Of a DNA stretch of 64,000 nucleotides, positions 7,677 to 16,563 are shown one piece after another (positions within the stretch are counted from its first letter, which is position 1; the number at the start of each line of letters is the position of its first letter). The notes beneath the pieces were generated by a model, which saw nothing but the letters and a program-made list of their open reading frames with translations, was not told the origin of the DNA and did not search any database. The stretch is from assembly GCA_019748195.1 (NCBI GenBank), contig JAIEPW010000021.1:1-64000 (forward strand), read 5' to 3'. The translations under genes and the position numbers were made by a program. Source of the DNA: Bryobacteraceae bacterium. Lineage in GTDB: Bacteria > Acidobacteriota > Terriglobia > Bryobacterales > Bryobacteraceae.

Positions 7677-9368
7677 ATGCAACCCTGGCGTCCCTGGACG
7701 CTGTTGTTCTTCGCCATGCTCGCCTTGCTATTTCTAGTCGCGAACCGGGCGGCCTATCAGGGTTATTTTTTCGGCGACGACTACGACAATCTGCTGCACG
7801 CGACACGGATGCCCGCGCCCGAACTGGCGGGACATCTGATGAAGCCGAGCCCGCATCAGCACAACTTCCGGCCGCTGGGCGCGCTGTTTTACCGCGCCAT
7901 TCATTCGGCGGCCGAATTGCGGTTCGGACCGTACGTATCCGCCATCTTCCTGCTGCACATGGTGAACACCGTGATGGTGTTCCTGCTGTTGCGAACCCTG
8001 AAGGCGGAACACTTCGCCGCCGGCGCCGGGACTCTGCTGTTCGCGTTTCACCCCGCCGTGCTGGACGTGTACTGGAAGCCGATGTATCTGTACGACCTGG
8101 TCTGCGGGGCCACCGTGATCCTCACGTTGCTGCTGTACGCGCGAGACCGGCTGTGGTGGCTGGGGGTCCTGACCTTCTTCCTGGCATTCAAGGCCAAGGA
8201 GCACGCCGTCCTGCTGCCGCTGGCGCTGGCCGGATACGAATACTGGTCGGGACGCGGGCGCTGGCGCCGGCTGATCCCTTTCTTCGCGGTTTCCGCCCTC
8301 TTCGGCGTCCAACTGCTGTGGCTCCACCGCGGGCGAGACGATCCCTACGCCATCGTACTGACGCCCGCCGCCTTCTGGCGCGGTATCGGGTTTTACAGCG
8401 AACAGCTTCTGATGGCGCCCTGGCTGGGATTACTGATTCTGCTGGCGGCGGCGGTCTTCCTGCGCGATCCCCGCGCGCGTTTCGGGCTGCTGTTGTTTGC
8501 CTGCCTGCTGTTCCCGCTTCTTCTGGTCCCGGGGCGGCAGAGCGGAGCGTATCTTTACGTCCCGTTGACCGGACTCGCGATCGCCGCGGGCACGTCGCTT
8601 CGCGGCCGGTTCGCCGTGCCGGTGGTCGTCGTGTTCTTTGTGGTCTGGCTCCCGTGGAGCTACGGACATCTGCGCCTGTACCGCAGAGCGACGCTCACGC
8701 TGGCGGCGGAGAACCGGCATTATTCGCAAACCCTGCAGAGGTACATACGGGAGAATCCGGACATCGCGGTGTTCCTCTACGACGGCTTCCCGGCTGGGTT
8801 GGACGCGTTCGGGGTGAAAGCGATGGTGACCCACCTGCGGGGCGAGTCCACCGCGGAGCCGATGCAGAAGTACATCGGCCGTCTGCCCAAGGAAGCGTTC
8901 GCGGCGCTGATTTGGGACCAGGCGGGGCGACGCTTGAACCTGGTGCCGCATCCGGAGGGCGGACGCGAATTCCCGCATATCGAGATCGGGCCGCTGACGC
9001 CGGTATCCCAGCTCGGGGAGGGCTGGTTCGGACTGGAAAACAACTACCGCTGGACCGAGCCTCGCGCAACGGCGGTGCTCTACCGCCCGGCGCGAGCCCG
9101 CTATTTCGACCTGACCGTGAACATTTCGCCCGAGCACATCCGGCGCGTGCCCGAAATCGCCGTCACCGTGCTGTTGGAGGGGGAGCCGGCCGGGCACTAT
9201 GTCTTCCGGCAAAACGGGTGGAAGACGGTTCGGTGGCCGCTGGCGGCGGGAGCCGAAGGAGTTGCGCGGGTGGAGTTCCGGACCTCGCCCGCATTCCGGC
9301 CCGATGGCCCGGGCGGTGTTTTGTTCGGCGTGCCCATCGGCGGATTCGGATTTCAGCCCGCGAATTAA
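7677..9368 (+). CDS. Polytopic membrane protein resembling GT-C (family 39-like) glycosyltransferases
   Basis: A 563-residue inner-membrane protein with about nine to ten predicted membrane helices in residues 1-330 and a soluble C-terminal third (about 335-563). The first loop carries an acidic motif GDDYDNL (Asp34, Asp35, Asp37), the position and type of motif used by lipid-phosphate-sugar-dependent GT-C glycosyltransferases such as PMT and ArnT. By analogy it would transfer a sugar from a polyprenyl-linked donor to an acceptor on the periplasmic side; donor and acceptor cannot be read. The ATG is 24 nt after the hybrid kinase stop. Its stop codon overlaps that of the convergent Asp-box gene by 3 nt. 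A non-catalytic membrane protein remains possible. Confidence 0.65.
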   Translation: MQPWRPWTLLFFAMLALLFLVANRAAYQGYFFGDDYDNLLHATRMPAPELAGHLMKPSPHQHNFRPLGALFYRAIHSAAELRFGPYVSAIFLLHMVNTVMVFLLLRTLKAEHFAAGAGTLLFAFHPAVLDVYWKPMYLYDLVCGATVILTLLLYARDRLWWLGVLTFFLAFKAKEHAVLLPLALAGYEYWSGRGRWRRLIPFFAVSALFGVQLLWLHRGRDDPYAIVLTPAAFWRGIGFYSEQLLMAPWLGLLILLAAAVFLRDPRARFGLLLFACLLFPLLLVPGRQSGAYLYVPLTGLAIAAGTSLRGRFAVPVVVVFFVVWLPWSYGHLRLYRRATLTLAAENRHYSQTLQRYIRENPDIAVFLYDGFPAGLDAFGVKAMVTHLRGESTAEPMQKYIGRLPKEAFAALIWDQAGRRLNLVPHPEGGREFPHIEIGPLTPVSQLGEGWFGLENNYRWTEPRATAVLYRPARARYFDLTVNISPEHIRRVPEIAVTVLLEGEPAGHYVFRQNGWKTVRWPLAAGAEGVARVEFRTSPAFRPDGPGGVLFGVPIGGFGFQPAN

Positions 9369-10402
9369 TCCAGGATACGGGTCCGGATGCCGCGTCCCTC
9401 TTCCCAGGCGAGTACCAGGCGCTTGCCGGCGGCGATCGCGGGATAAGTTCCAGACGGTGAGACGGCGCGCGGTTCGGCGCCCGGCGTGCGGACCCAAATG
9501 CCGTTCTCGTTTTGCCACGTCAGCGCCACTCCGCCCTGGAAGGCCGCGATCTTGGGGTTTCGGCCCGCCGCGATCCTCTGCTCGGCTTCGCCTGGAGACG
9601 CCAGGAACAGGTCGGACTTGCGCCGCCAGAAGGTAACGGGCTTCGCGCCCTGCATCGCGATGCCACCCCCGTCCATGGGGCAGGCCTTGAGCTGCCAGGA
9701 TTCGGCTCCCAGCTTCTCCACGCGAAACTGCTGCCCGTCCTTGGAAGTTGCAAGGTAGAAATCACGGTTGCCCGCGAGCGAGTTGCGCCACATCACGCGC
9801 AGCGTTCCGCCGGCATCCACGATTGCCGAGGGGTGGCAGCATTCGCAGACGTTGCCGTCCGGCGACTCATAGATGCTGCGTTCCTGGGACCAGGTGACGC
9901 CGCCGTCCGGGGAGACGGAGCCGGCGATGCTGACGCGATTGTCGCGGTGCGCGAGCCAAACCGCCCAAACCGTGTTTCGACCGTCACCGGCGAGGGCATG
10001 GAAAGCCTCGCCCGCGCTGCCCTGGGCGCCGTTGATGCGGGTTCCAGGAGACCAGGTCCGGCCCTCGTCCGTGGAGCGGAACGCCAGCAGGTCCGCCGGG
10101 CCGTGAGGCTGTCCGGCCGGCGTGACCCCGGCGGTTACAAGGATGCTCTTTCCGGCGAACACGACGCGCGGTCCGCGATGGTTTCCCAGCGCGAGCGCGG
10201 GCAGTTCGGCCACGCGGACCGGCGCCGGGAAGGTCGCGCCGCCATCCCGGGAAAGCGACAAGTAAACGTGATGGCCGGAGCCGAAGGCCAGCGCGGCGAG
10301 ATCGCCGGAGACAGCAAGCTGCGGCTGGCGGAACGGCGGATCGCTCGCCGCGGGAGTGAGATCGAGAACCGTCAGAAGCAGGAGCGCGAAGTGAGGGAGC
10401 AT
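9365..10402 (-). CDS. Secreted Asp-box (BNR/sialidase-superfamily) beta-propeller protein
   Basis: A 345-residue exported protein. After a signal peptide (MLPHFALLLLTVLDLTPAAS) the chain shows repeated Asp-box motifs (S-x-D-x-G-x-x-F/W): SRDGGATF, STDEGRTW and SPDGGVTW, plus a degenerate SKDGQQF, the hallmark of sialidase-superfamily propellers. No convincing catalytic arginine triad or Tyr/Glu pair could be assigned, so enzymatic activity is unproven. A Cys-Glu-Cys-Cys motif (VCECCHPS) sits mid-protein and may be a disulfide or metal site. The frame also opens at a TTG at 10429, but the ATG at 10402 gives a clean signal peptide. Confidence 0.75.
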   Translation of the reverse strand: MLPHFALLLLTVLDLTPAASDPPFRQPQLAVSGDLAALAFGSGHHVYLSLSRDGGATFPAPVRVAELPALALGNHRGPRVVFAGKSILVTAGVTPAGQPHGPADLLAFRSTDEGRTWSPGTRINGAQGSAGEAFHALAGDGRNTVWAVWLAHRDNRVSIAGSVSPDGGVTWSQERSIYESPDGNVCECCHPSAIVDAGGTLRVMWRNSLAGNRDFYLATSKDGQQFRVEKLGAESWQLKACPMDGGGIAMQGAKPVTFWRRKSDLFLASPGEAEQRIAAGRNPKIAAFQGGVALTWQNENGIWVRTPGAEPRAVSPSGTYPAIAAGKRLVLAWEEGRGIRTRILD

Positions 10403-10432
10403 CGGTGAAGTTACCTTCCATTCTGTCAAGGG

Positions 10433-10987
10433 TTACAATTGCCGCCGCATAATTTGCCGCGAAGATCCCGTGCCGCCCACCTCTACGAACCCTGCCTTGC
10501 GGAATGCCCCGGGCAGGCCGGTCCAGGCAAAAACGTCTGGCATCTTCTCAGACTTGGGAACGCTGGGATAGCCTTCGAGAATCCTGGCGCCGCGGCGGCG
10601 GGCGAAATCGGCGGCCGCTTCCAGCAGCTCCGACGACAGGCCCTTGCGGCGGTATTGCTTCCGTAGGAAGAAGCAACTGATGCTCCAGACGGGCTGATCG
10701 TCCACGGGTTTCAGCGTACGGGCGTTTTGGAGGAACACGAATTCGTTCCGCGGCGCGAGGGAACACCAGCCGGCGGCCACGCCGTCGCGATAGAGCAGGA
10801 TGCCTGGCTCGCGCCCGCGGTCCACCAGATTTTTCATCGCCCGGCGGTTGCCTGCTCCCTTGCCGTTCTCAAAATCGGCGCGGGTCCGGCGCCAGGCCAT
10901 GCACCAGCAGCCGCCGCAAGCGCCTTTGGCGCCGAACAGGTCAACGAAATCAGGCCAGGTCTCCTGGGTCAGCGGGCGGTAGTTCAT
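10433..10987 (-). CDS. GNAT family N-acetyltransferase
   Basis: A 184-residue acetyl-CoA-dependent acyltransferase. The acetyl-CoA pyrophosphate-binding loop is RKQYRRKGLSSELLE (R/Q-x-x-G-x-G/A type) after the beta4 strand VWSISCFFL. The N-terminal GACGGCWCMAWRR block is a recurrent Cys-rich motif in one GNAT subgroup of unknown substrate. The ATG at 10987 lies inside the end of nadD, giving a 38-nt overlap, so the two genes are translationally linked. The long upstream frame extension is the nadD shadow and is not used. Confidence 0.85.
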   Translation of the reverse strand: MNYRPLTQETWPDFVDLFGAKGACGGCWCMAWRRTRADFENGKGAGNRRAMKNLVDRGREPGILLYRDGVAAGWCSLAPRNEFVFLQNARTLKPVDDQPVWSISCFFLRKQYRRKGLSSELLEAAADFARRRGARILEGYPSVPKSEKMPDVFAWTGLPGAFRKAGFVEVGGTGSSRQIMRRQL

Positions 10988-11537
10988 ACAACCGGTGTTC
11001 TCGAATATAGCTGAGGACGGCGGGCGGAATCCCTTCCGGCTGCTCGCCGCGAGCCAGCCTGCGGCGGAGATCGGAGGAGGAGAAAGGCACCGCGAGCTGA
11101 TCCAGCCGGTGCACACGAGCCCCGGGCGGGACCGTGTATTCGTGACCGGGACGGGAGACCACCACGAACGAGACTCGCGACACGACGTCGCGCCAGCGGT
11201 ACCAGGTGGTGATCTCCGCGAAGGCGTCGGCGCCGATGAGAAAGTACAACTCATCGCCGGGATAGAGTTGGGCGAGTTTTTCGAGAGTATGCAGGGAATA
11301 ATTCTTCTGCTCACCCTGCTCGATGCGGGACGCGGCGAAGCGGGGATCGGCGGCCACGGCGAGACCCACCATCGCGAAGCGATGCTCGAAGGGTGTGGGG
11401 GGAGCTTTGTGCGGCGGCACCGCGGACGGAATGAAGAGCACGCGGTCCAGCCCGAAGTGATCGGCCGCGGCCCTGGCGGCCGCCAGGTGACCGTCGTGCA
11501 CCGGATTAAAGGTGCCGCCGAAGACGCCGATCTTCAT
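10950..11537 (-). CDS. nadD: Nicotinate-nucleotide adenylyltransferase
   Basis: A 195-residue cytoplasmic enzyme that condenses nicotinate mononucleotide with ATP to give deamido-NAD, the penultimate step of NAD synthesis. The nucleotidyltransferase signature GGTFNPVHDGHL is at residues 6-17, and the C-terminal SSSDLRRRL matches the family's ISST-x-I/L-R motif. The start ATG overlaps the stop codon of the waaA-lpxK fusion gene by 4 nt (ATGA), and the end overlaps the acetyltransferase gene, so all three are one transcription unit. Confidence 0.95.
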   Translation of the reverse strand: MKIGVFGGTFNPVHDGHLAAARAAADHFGLDRVLFIPSAVPPHKAPPTPFEHRFAMVGLAVAADPRFAASRIEQGEQKNYSLHTLEKLAQLYPGDELYFLIGADAFAEITTWYRWRDVVSRVSFVVVSRPGHEYTVPPGARVHRLDQLAVPFSSSDLRRRLARGEQPEGIPPAVLSYIREHRLYELPPADPGDLA

Positions 11538-13936
11538 GGCTGCCTCCGCGCGGCCCGCAGGATCAGCTCCCGGAACTCGTGCTCGGGTTCGATTTCGAAC
11601 TGAATTCGCAGCCAGTAAATCGGCAGCCCGGCGATCCGCGGCGCGCCTTCCATCAGGTTGACCCGGTCTTTTTCGGTGGTGAGCAAGACCTCGGCGCGAT
11701 TCGTGCGAGCGTGATGCGCGAGGCGGCTGAGATCGCCCGGGCTGTAGCGATGGTGATCGGCGAAGGTGTGGGAATAGACGCGGCGGACGCCCGCTTGGTC
11801 CAGGGTTCGCCAGAACGCCTGCGGGTTGCCCACTCCACAGAAAGCAGTGGCGGGCAGCCGCGCGATGTCCTCGAGCGGCACGGATGCGCCTTCGAAATCC
11901 ACCCATTCGACCGGCCGGGTGCGGGCGCGAAACAGCGGCGCGTTGGGGTTGAAGCCGCGCAGCCGCTCCACGATCACATCCAGGGGACGGCCGGAATCCG
12001 CGCGCGTGATCACCAGGGCATCCGCCAGGGCCAGCGTCTCCAACGGCTCGCGGAGCCTGCCCTTGGGAAACAGCTCACCGCGGCCGAACGGATCGAGAGC
12101 GTCGATCAGCACGAGATCCAGGTCGCGGGCCAATTGCACATGCTGAAAGCCGTCATCGAGGACGAATACGCCGGGATGCAGCCGCTCCTCCACTAGCATG
12201 CCCACGGTATGGCGATCGGCGCCAACGCCGAGGTGAGCGTTGCCCCGGCGCAGCAGAATCTGCGCCTCGTCTCCGGTGAGGTCTTGCGGCGCGGACTGCC
12301 CGGCGGGAACCACCACATGCCGCGCGGCGTGCCGCCGCCGGTAACCCCTGGTGAGAACGGCGGGCTGTATGCCCTCCTGTTTCAGCACCGCGGTGATCCA
12401 GTCGACGGCGGGCGTCTTTCCCGCGCCGCCCATGGTGATGTTGCCGACGCTGATCACAGGCTTGGGCAGCCGGCGGGCCGTGGCGGCGCGGCGCGAGCGG
12501 TTGCGGCGGGCGCCGGCGGCCCATGCGCTGGCCATCCAATTGCCGGAAAGGCCGAAGCGCTGAGATGATCCGCCGGGCCAGCGCCGGGCGAACGCCTGCG
12601 CGATCGCCTGCCCGGCCTGCAGAACACCGCCGCGCTCCGCCTCCGCCGTCCGGCGCGCCACGTCACCGAGGGAAGCCGCGCGGGCGGGGTCAGAGAGCAG
12701 ACTCCGTACCGCGCCGGCCAGTTCGCCCGCCCCCGCGATCCGCACCCAGGCCCCCGTTTCGTCGAATAAGCCGGCGATGGCGGCGAAGTTCTCCATGTGT
12801 GGCCCGGCGATCACGGGCTTGGCGAAAAACGCAGGTTCCAGCGGATTATGACCGCCGCGGCGAGCCAGTGTTCCGCCCATGAACACAACGTCGGCGCGCG
12901 AGAACAGAGATGCGAGTTCGCCGATGCTGTCGAGCAGCAGCACGCAGGGTAACTCGGGAACCGCCGCGGGCAGCGCGGACCGCCTCACATGCGGGATCGC
13001 GGCGAGCCGCAGGCGGTGCGCCGCGTCGTCGAAGCGCTCCGGCTTGCGCGGCGCGACCACCAGCAGCAAATCCGGGATCGCGAGGCGCTGGAAAGCCTGA
13101 ATGACGGCGTCGTCTTCATCCACGTCGCCCGGCTCCGCGGGAGGCATGGTGCTGGCGGCGATCCAGACTCGCGCGCGCGGGGCGCGATCCAGCCAGGAGG
13201 CAAGATCCGGCGGGATGTCGCCGGGCGGCGCGAAGTCATACTTCAGGTTGGGAGCAACCGCGACGCGATCCTGGGGCGCGCCCAAGGTCAGGTAGCGGAG
13301 GCGGTCCCGTTCGCTCTGCGCCAGGATGCGTTCCGGAAACGACAGCGGCGCGGCGAACCACGACGCCCATCGCTGGTATCGAGGAAACGCTTTGTCGCTG
13401 ATGCGGCCGTTCACGATGAGGAGACCGGCGCCGGCGCGGCAGGACTCGCGATACAAATGAGGCCAGATCTCCGTTTCCAGGACCACGACCAGCGAGGGAC
13501 GGAGTCGCGAGAGGGCTCGCCGCACGAAGCTGCGATAATCCAGGGGCGCGAAGAAAATGCCCGAAGCCAGGCCGGACAGCCGTTGTTCGGCGAGAGCCCG
13601 TCCCGCAAGGGTGGTGGTGGACACAAAAACCGGGACACCCGAGTACCGGCGCCGGATCTCGTTAATGAGGGGGACCGCGGAGATCACCTCTCCGACGGAT
13701 ACGGCATGCAACCAGATGCAGCCCGGCGGCGTCGCCTCAAAGGAGCGTGGCAGAAAGCCCAGCCGCTCCTCGAAGCGCTCGCGATACCGGCCGTCACGGG
13801 AAATCCGGTACAAAAGATAAAGCAGGACAATGGGAAACGCCAGCCACTGGGCGAGAGAATAGAGGAAATAGATGAAACGAATTCTGCCGTGGGCGATGAT
13901 CTTCCTCAGTATATCGATCGCGGCCTCCGCGGACAA
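11534..13936 (-). CDS. Fusion of Kdo transferase (WaaA/KdtA) and tetraacyldisaccharide 4'-kinase (LpxK)
   Basis: One uninterrupted 800-residue frame carries two lipid A enzymes. Residues about 20-450 are WaaA: N-terminal hydrophobic helix (about 21-43), the catalytic HAVSVGEV block (Glu83) and the GHNPLEPAFFAKPVI nucleotide-sugar motif. Residues about 490-800 are LpxK: its P-loop SVGNITMGGAGKTP (about 496-509), VLTRGY and VLDDGFQHVQLARDLD. LpxK phosphorylates the lipid A disaccharide and WaaA adds Kdo to that product, so consecutive steps sit in one chain, with the later enzyme first. The linker (451-490) is Arg-rich and lacks the clear membrane helix that begins ordinary LpxK. The start is uncertain: a TTG at 13936 is the only usual-type start ahead of the hydrophobic helix, and it overlaps the divergent gene by 65 nt. 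Confidence 0.9.
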   Translation of the reverse strand: MSAEAAIDILRKIIAHGRIRFIYFLYSLAQWLAFPIVLLYLLYRISRDGRYRERFEERLGFLPRSFEATPPGCIWLHAVSVGEVISAVPLINEIRRRYSGVPVFVSTTTLAGRALAEQRLSGLASGIFFAPLDYRSFVRRALSRLRPSLVVVLETEIWPHLYRESCRAGAGLLIVNGRISDKAFPRYQRWASWFAAPLSFPERILAQSERDRLRYLTLGAPQDRVAVAPNLKYDFAPPGDIPPDLASWLDRAPRARVWIAASTMPPAEPGDVDEDDAVIQAFQRLAIPDLLLVVAPRKPERFDDAAHRLRLAAIPHVRRSALPAAVPELPCVLLLDSIGELASLFSRADVVFMGGTLARRGGHNPLEPAFFAKPVIAGPHMENFAAIAGLFDETGAWVRIAGAGELAGAVRSLLSDPARAASLGDVARRTAEAERGGVLQAGQAIAQAFARRWPGGSSQRFGLSGNWMASAWAAGARRNRSRRAATARRLPKPVISVGNITMGGAGKTPAVDWITAVLKQEGIQPAVLTRGYRRRHAARHVVVPAGQSAPQDLTGDEAQILLRRGNAHLGVGADRHTVGMLVEERLHPGVFVLDDGFQHVQLARDLDLVLIDALDPFGRGELFPKGRLREPLETLALADALVITRADSGRPLDVIVERLRGFNPNAPLFRARTRPVEWVDFEGASVPLEDIARLPATAFCGVGNPQAFWRTLDQAGVRRVYSHTFADHHRYSPGDLSRLAHHARTNRAEVLLTTEKDRVNLMEGAPRIAGLPIYWLRIQFEIEPEHEFRELILRAARRQP

Positions 13937-14459
13937 GGAGAAGCGGTTCTCACCGGGCGCGGCATCTTCCTATCCGAACGCGCAAACTCAAGCAGGCGTT
14001 GTGGTGGCCGCGGCGCCGTTCACCTCCGCCGAGGACGCGAAGGCGGCCTTCGGAAAGGTGAACCCGTACGAGCACGGCGTGCTTCCGGTCCTGATCGTGA
14101 TCGAGAACAAGTCGAACAAGGCGTACCGGGTAAATCTGGCGGCGGAATACGTCCGCCCGGATCGCAAGACGCTGCAGGCGACGCCTCCCACGGAGGTGCC
14201 GTACTTGAAGGCTCCCGACCGGCCCCGCGCGGCGCCCCTTCCCTTCCCTACCCCGAAGAAGAAGAGCCCGCTGCTGGCCGATGAGATCACGATCCGGGCG
14301 TTTGCGGCGAAGATGCTGCCGCCGAACGATTCGATATCGGGCTTCGTGTACTTCCAGACTACGCTGCATGACGGAGCGATGGTGGTGGTGCAGGGATTGA
14401 TGGAAGCGGCCTCCGGAAAGGAGCTGTTCTTCTTCGAGGTTCCGCTGGGGAAGCCTTAG
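13872..14459 (+). CDS. Secreted protein of unknown function
   Basis: A 195-residue protein with a signal peptide (MKRILPWAMIFLSISIAASA) and no membrane segment in the mature part. The mature chain looks like a single beta-rich domain (VLPVLIVIENKSNKAYRVNL, then FVYFQTTLHDGAMVVVQG) with a proline/lysine-rich middle (RPRAAPLPFPTPKKK). I do not recognise the family. The ATG has GAGG 6 nt upstream, so this start is well supported even though it overlaps the presumed 5' end of the divergent waaA-lpxK gene. The stop codon overlaps that of lysC. Confidence 0.75.
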   Translation: MKRILPWAMIFLSISIAASADKEKRFSPGAASSYPNAQTQAGVVVAAAPFTSAEDAKAAFGKVNPYEHGVLPVLIVIENKSNKAYRVNLAAEYVRPDRKTLQATPPTEVPYLKAPDRPRAAPLPFPTPKKKSPLLADEITIRAFAAKMLPPNDSISGFVYFQTTLHDGAMVVVQGLMEAASGKELFFFEVPLGKP

Positions 14460-15862
14460 CTGCCCAGCACAAACTCGTTGTGCACGGCGCGCACCGCCTT
14501 GTCCAGGCCCTGGCGCCGTACCACCACCGAGATGGTAAGTTCGCTGGACCCCTGCGCGATCGCGATGATGTTGACTTCGGCGCGCGAGATGGCGGAGAAG
14601 ATCCTCGCCGCCAGCCCTTGAGCGCCGCGCATCCCCTCGCCCACCACCGCGAGCAGGCCGACGTCGAGATCCACCTCCACCGGCTTCAGGTAGCCGTGCG
14701 CGAGTTCCAGCGAAAGGCTCTCCTCCAAATGCTCCATCACGCCGTCGAGTTCTTCCCGCCGGATCAGGAAACAGAAGGTCTGCCGGTAGCTGGAACTGGT
14801 GATGGCCAGGATTTCGGTATTGGCGCGGGCGAGTGCGCCGAGCGCGCGCGCCATCAAGCGAGTCCCGCTGAGCCCGGAGCTTGCCGGCTCGATGGAGATC
14901 AGCGCCACGTTCGACAGCGAAGTGACGGCATGCGGTCCGCGAGGCGCCTGAATTTCAGGCACGATCTTCGTGCCAGGCTTGTCGAGGGCGAAGCTGTTCT
15001 TGCTCCACACCGGGATGCCGCGCTCCATCAGCGGCGCGAGGGTGCGCGGGTGCAGCACCTTGGCGCCGTTATAGGCGAGTTCGGCGGCTTCCCGATAGGT
15101 CACCTCGCCGATCACGCTGGGATTCGGCACCAGCCGGGGATCGGCGGTCATGATCCCGTCGACGTCGGTCCAGATCCATAGCTCCTCGGCGTCCAGGGCG
15201 GCGGCAAGCACGGAAGCTGACAAGTCCGAGCCTCCGCGGCCGAGCGTGGTGGCGCGCCCGTCCTTGGTGGCGCCGTTGAACCCGGTAATCACCGGCAGCA
15301 CGCCGGAATCGAGCATCGGCAGCAGCAGCCCGGCGGCGCGATGCCGCGTGTCGCCCATCAGGGGGGTGGCGTTGCCGAACACCGCGTCGGTGACAATCAC
15401 TTCGCTTCCGGAGATGGCCCGCGCGGCCAGACCGCTGGTTTCCAAGTATTCAGCCAGCAGCAGGGCGGAGAGCTTCTCTCCCACCGCCACGGCTTCATCC
15501 ACGGCCCTGGGAGGGCGCTCGCCCAGCATCAGGATGCCCTGGGCAATGCGGTGAAACTCCGCGATCATTTCCAGGACGCGCGCGGAGACGGCCTGATGGC
15601 GGGCAGACGGCAGCAGCTCCCGCATCGCTTCGAGGTGCCGCTCCCGCAGCAGCAGGAGGTTCTCCTCGAGATCCGCGCTGTCGCCCGCTTCGGCCTTGCG
15701 GAGGGAATCGAGCAGCAGGTCGGTGACTTTCGACATCGCCGAGACCACCGTGACCACGGGGCGGCGGCTTTGCTGCCCCGCGATAATACCGGCAGCGACG
15801 CGGATCCGCTCGGGGGACCCCATGCTGGTCCCGCCGAATTTCATCACCAGCAGGTCGCTCAT
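14456..15862 (-). CDS. lysC: Aspartate kinase
   Basis: A 468-residue cytoplasmic enzyme that phosphorylates L-aspartate, the committed step to lysine, threonine, methionine and diaminopimelate. The KFGGTS signature is at residues 8-13, the kinase domain runs to about 290, and two ACT-type regulatory domains follow (about 305-465; EILAITSSSYRQTFCF and VNIIAIAQGSSELTISVV are typical), so feedback regulation by end products is expected. No homoserine dehydrogenase is fused. The ATG overlaps the cmk stop by 4 nt; the much longer open frame upstream is the cmk shadow. The stop overlaps that of the convergent secreted-protein gene. Confidence 0.95.
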   Translation of the reverse strand: MSDLLVMKFGGTSMGSPERIRVAAGIIAGQQSRRPVVTVVSAMSKVTDLLLDSLRKAEAGDSADLEENLLLLRERHLEAMRELLPSARHQAVSARVLEMIAEFHRIAQGILMLGERPPRAVDEAVAVGEKLSALLLAEYLETSGLAARAISGSEVIVTDAVFGNATPLMGDTRHRAAGLLLPMLDSGVLPVITGFNGATKDGRATTLGRGGSDLSASVLAAALDAEELWIWTDVDGIMTADPRLVPNPSVIGEVTYREAAELAYNGAKVLHPRTLAPLMERGIPVWSKNSFALDKPGTKIVPEIQAPRGPHAVTSLSNVALISIEPASSGLSGTRLMARALGALARANTEILAITSSSYRQTFCFLIRREELDGVMEHLEESLSLELAHGYLKPVEVDLDVGLLAVVGEGMRGAQGLAARIFSAISRAEVNIIAIAQGSSELTISVVVRRQGLDKAVRAVHNEFVLGS

Positions 15863-16548
15863 GCCCCCCGCCCTTGCCCGTTCGATGTCTTGCGACGGAT
15901 GATCTTCAGAATCTCCTCCTCCACCTGCTCCAGCGACAGCCCGCTGGTATCGACATAAATCGCGTCCGGAGCCTGCATTAGCGGGGATTCGGCGCGCGAG
16001 CGGTCGCGCTGGTCGCGCTCCTGAATCTCGCGCTGCACTTCCGTGGGCTCGACGGAGACGCCTTTCTGCTTCAATTCCTCGGTGCGCCGTGTCGCCCGCA
16101 CCCCCGGATCGGCGTCGAGAAAAATCTTGACGTCCGCGTCCGGGAACACCACCGTGCCGATGTCGCGGCCTTCCATTACGATGGACCCCGAAGCGGCCAT
16201 GATTCGCTGCTTTTCCACCAACGCTCGCCTCACGGCGGCGGCCTGAGAAACTTTCGACGCGGCCTGAGCGATCTCCGGGGCGCGGATGGCGGCCGTGATG
16301 TCCTCGCCGTTCAGGAGCACCTTCGACGAGCCTGCCGCGAACTCGATCTCCGCGCTTGCCGCCAGTATCTCCAGCCGATGCAGGTCGTTCAGATCCATGC
16401 CGGCGCGCATCGCCCACAGCGCCACGGCGCGGTACATGGCGCCGGTATCGATATAGATGCACTGCAGCTTGCGCGCCACCGCGCGGGCAATAGTGCTTTT
16501 GCCGGCTCCTGCCGGACCGTCAATGGCGACGATGATCCGCTTGCTCAC
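15859..16548 (-). CDS. cmk: Cytidylate kinase
   Basis: A 229-residue nucleoside-monophosphate kinase that phosphorylates CMP and dCMP with ATP. The P-loop is GPAGAGKST (residues 11-19); YIDTGAMYRAVAL and GRDIGTVVFPDADVKIFLDA are the CMP-binding and conserved core motifs. The LID region contains RREIQERDQRDRSRAESPL-like basic residues. It is the first gene of a cmk-lysC pair with a 4-nt ATGA overlap. Its start is only 15 nt from the start of the divergent small helical protein gene. Confidence 0.96.
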   Translation of the reverse strand: MSKRIIVAIDGPAGAGKSTIARAVARKLQCIYIDTGAMYRAVALWAMRAGMDLNDLHRLEILAASAEIEFAAGSSKVLLNGEDITAAIRAPEIAQAASKVSQAAAVRRALVEKQRIMAASGSIVMEGRDIGTVVFPDADVKIFLDADPGVRATRRTEELKQKGVSVEPTEVQREIQERDQRDRSRAESPLMQAPDAIYVDTSGLSLEQVEEEILKIIRRKTSNGQGRGA

Positions 16549-16563
16549 GTTAGAATCGGGGAT

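Noticed and set aside
10424-10429. TTGACA upstream of the Asp-box gene as a -35 element
   Set aside because: No acceptable -10 lies at 16-18 nt, and the hexamer overlaps the alternative TTG start.
12989-14284. A 431-codon + strand frame opposite waaA and running into the secreted-protein gene
   Set aside because: Composition is typical of antisense frames and it conflicts with two supported genes.
14456-16462. A 668-codon frame that would fuse lysC to an upstream Arg/Gly-rich segment
   Set aside because: The extra segment is the shadow of cmk; lysC starts at 15862 with a 4-nt overlap with the cmk stop.
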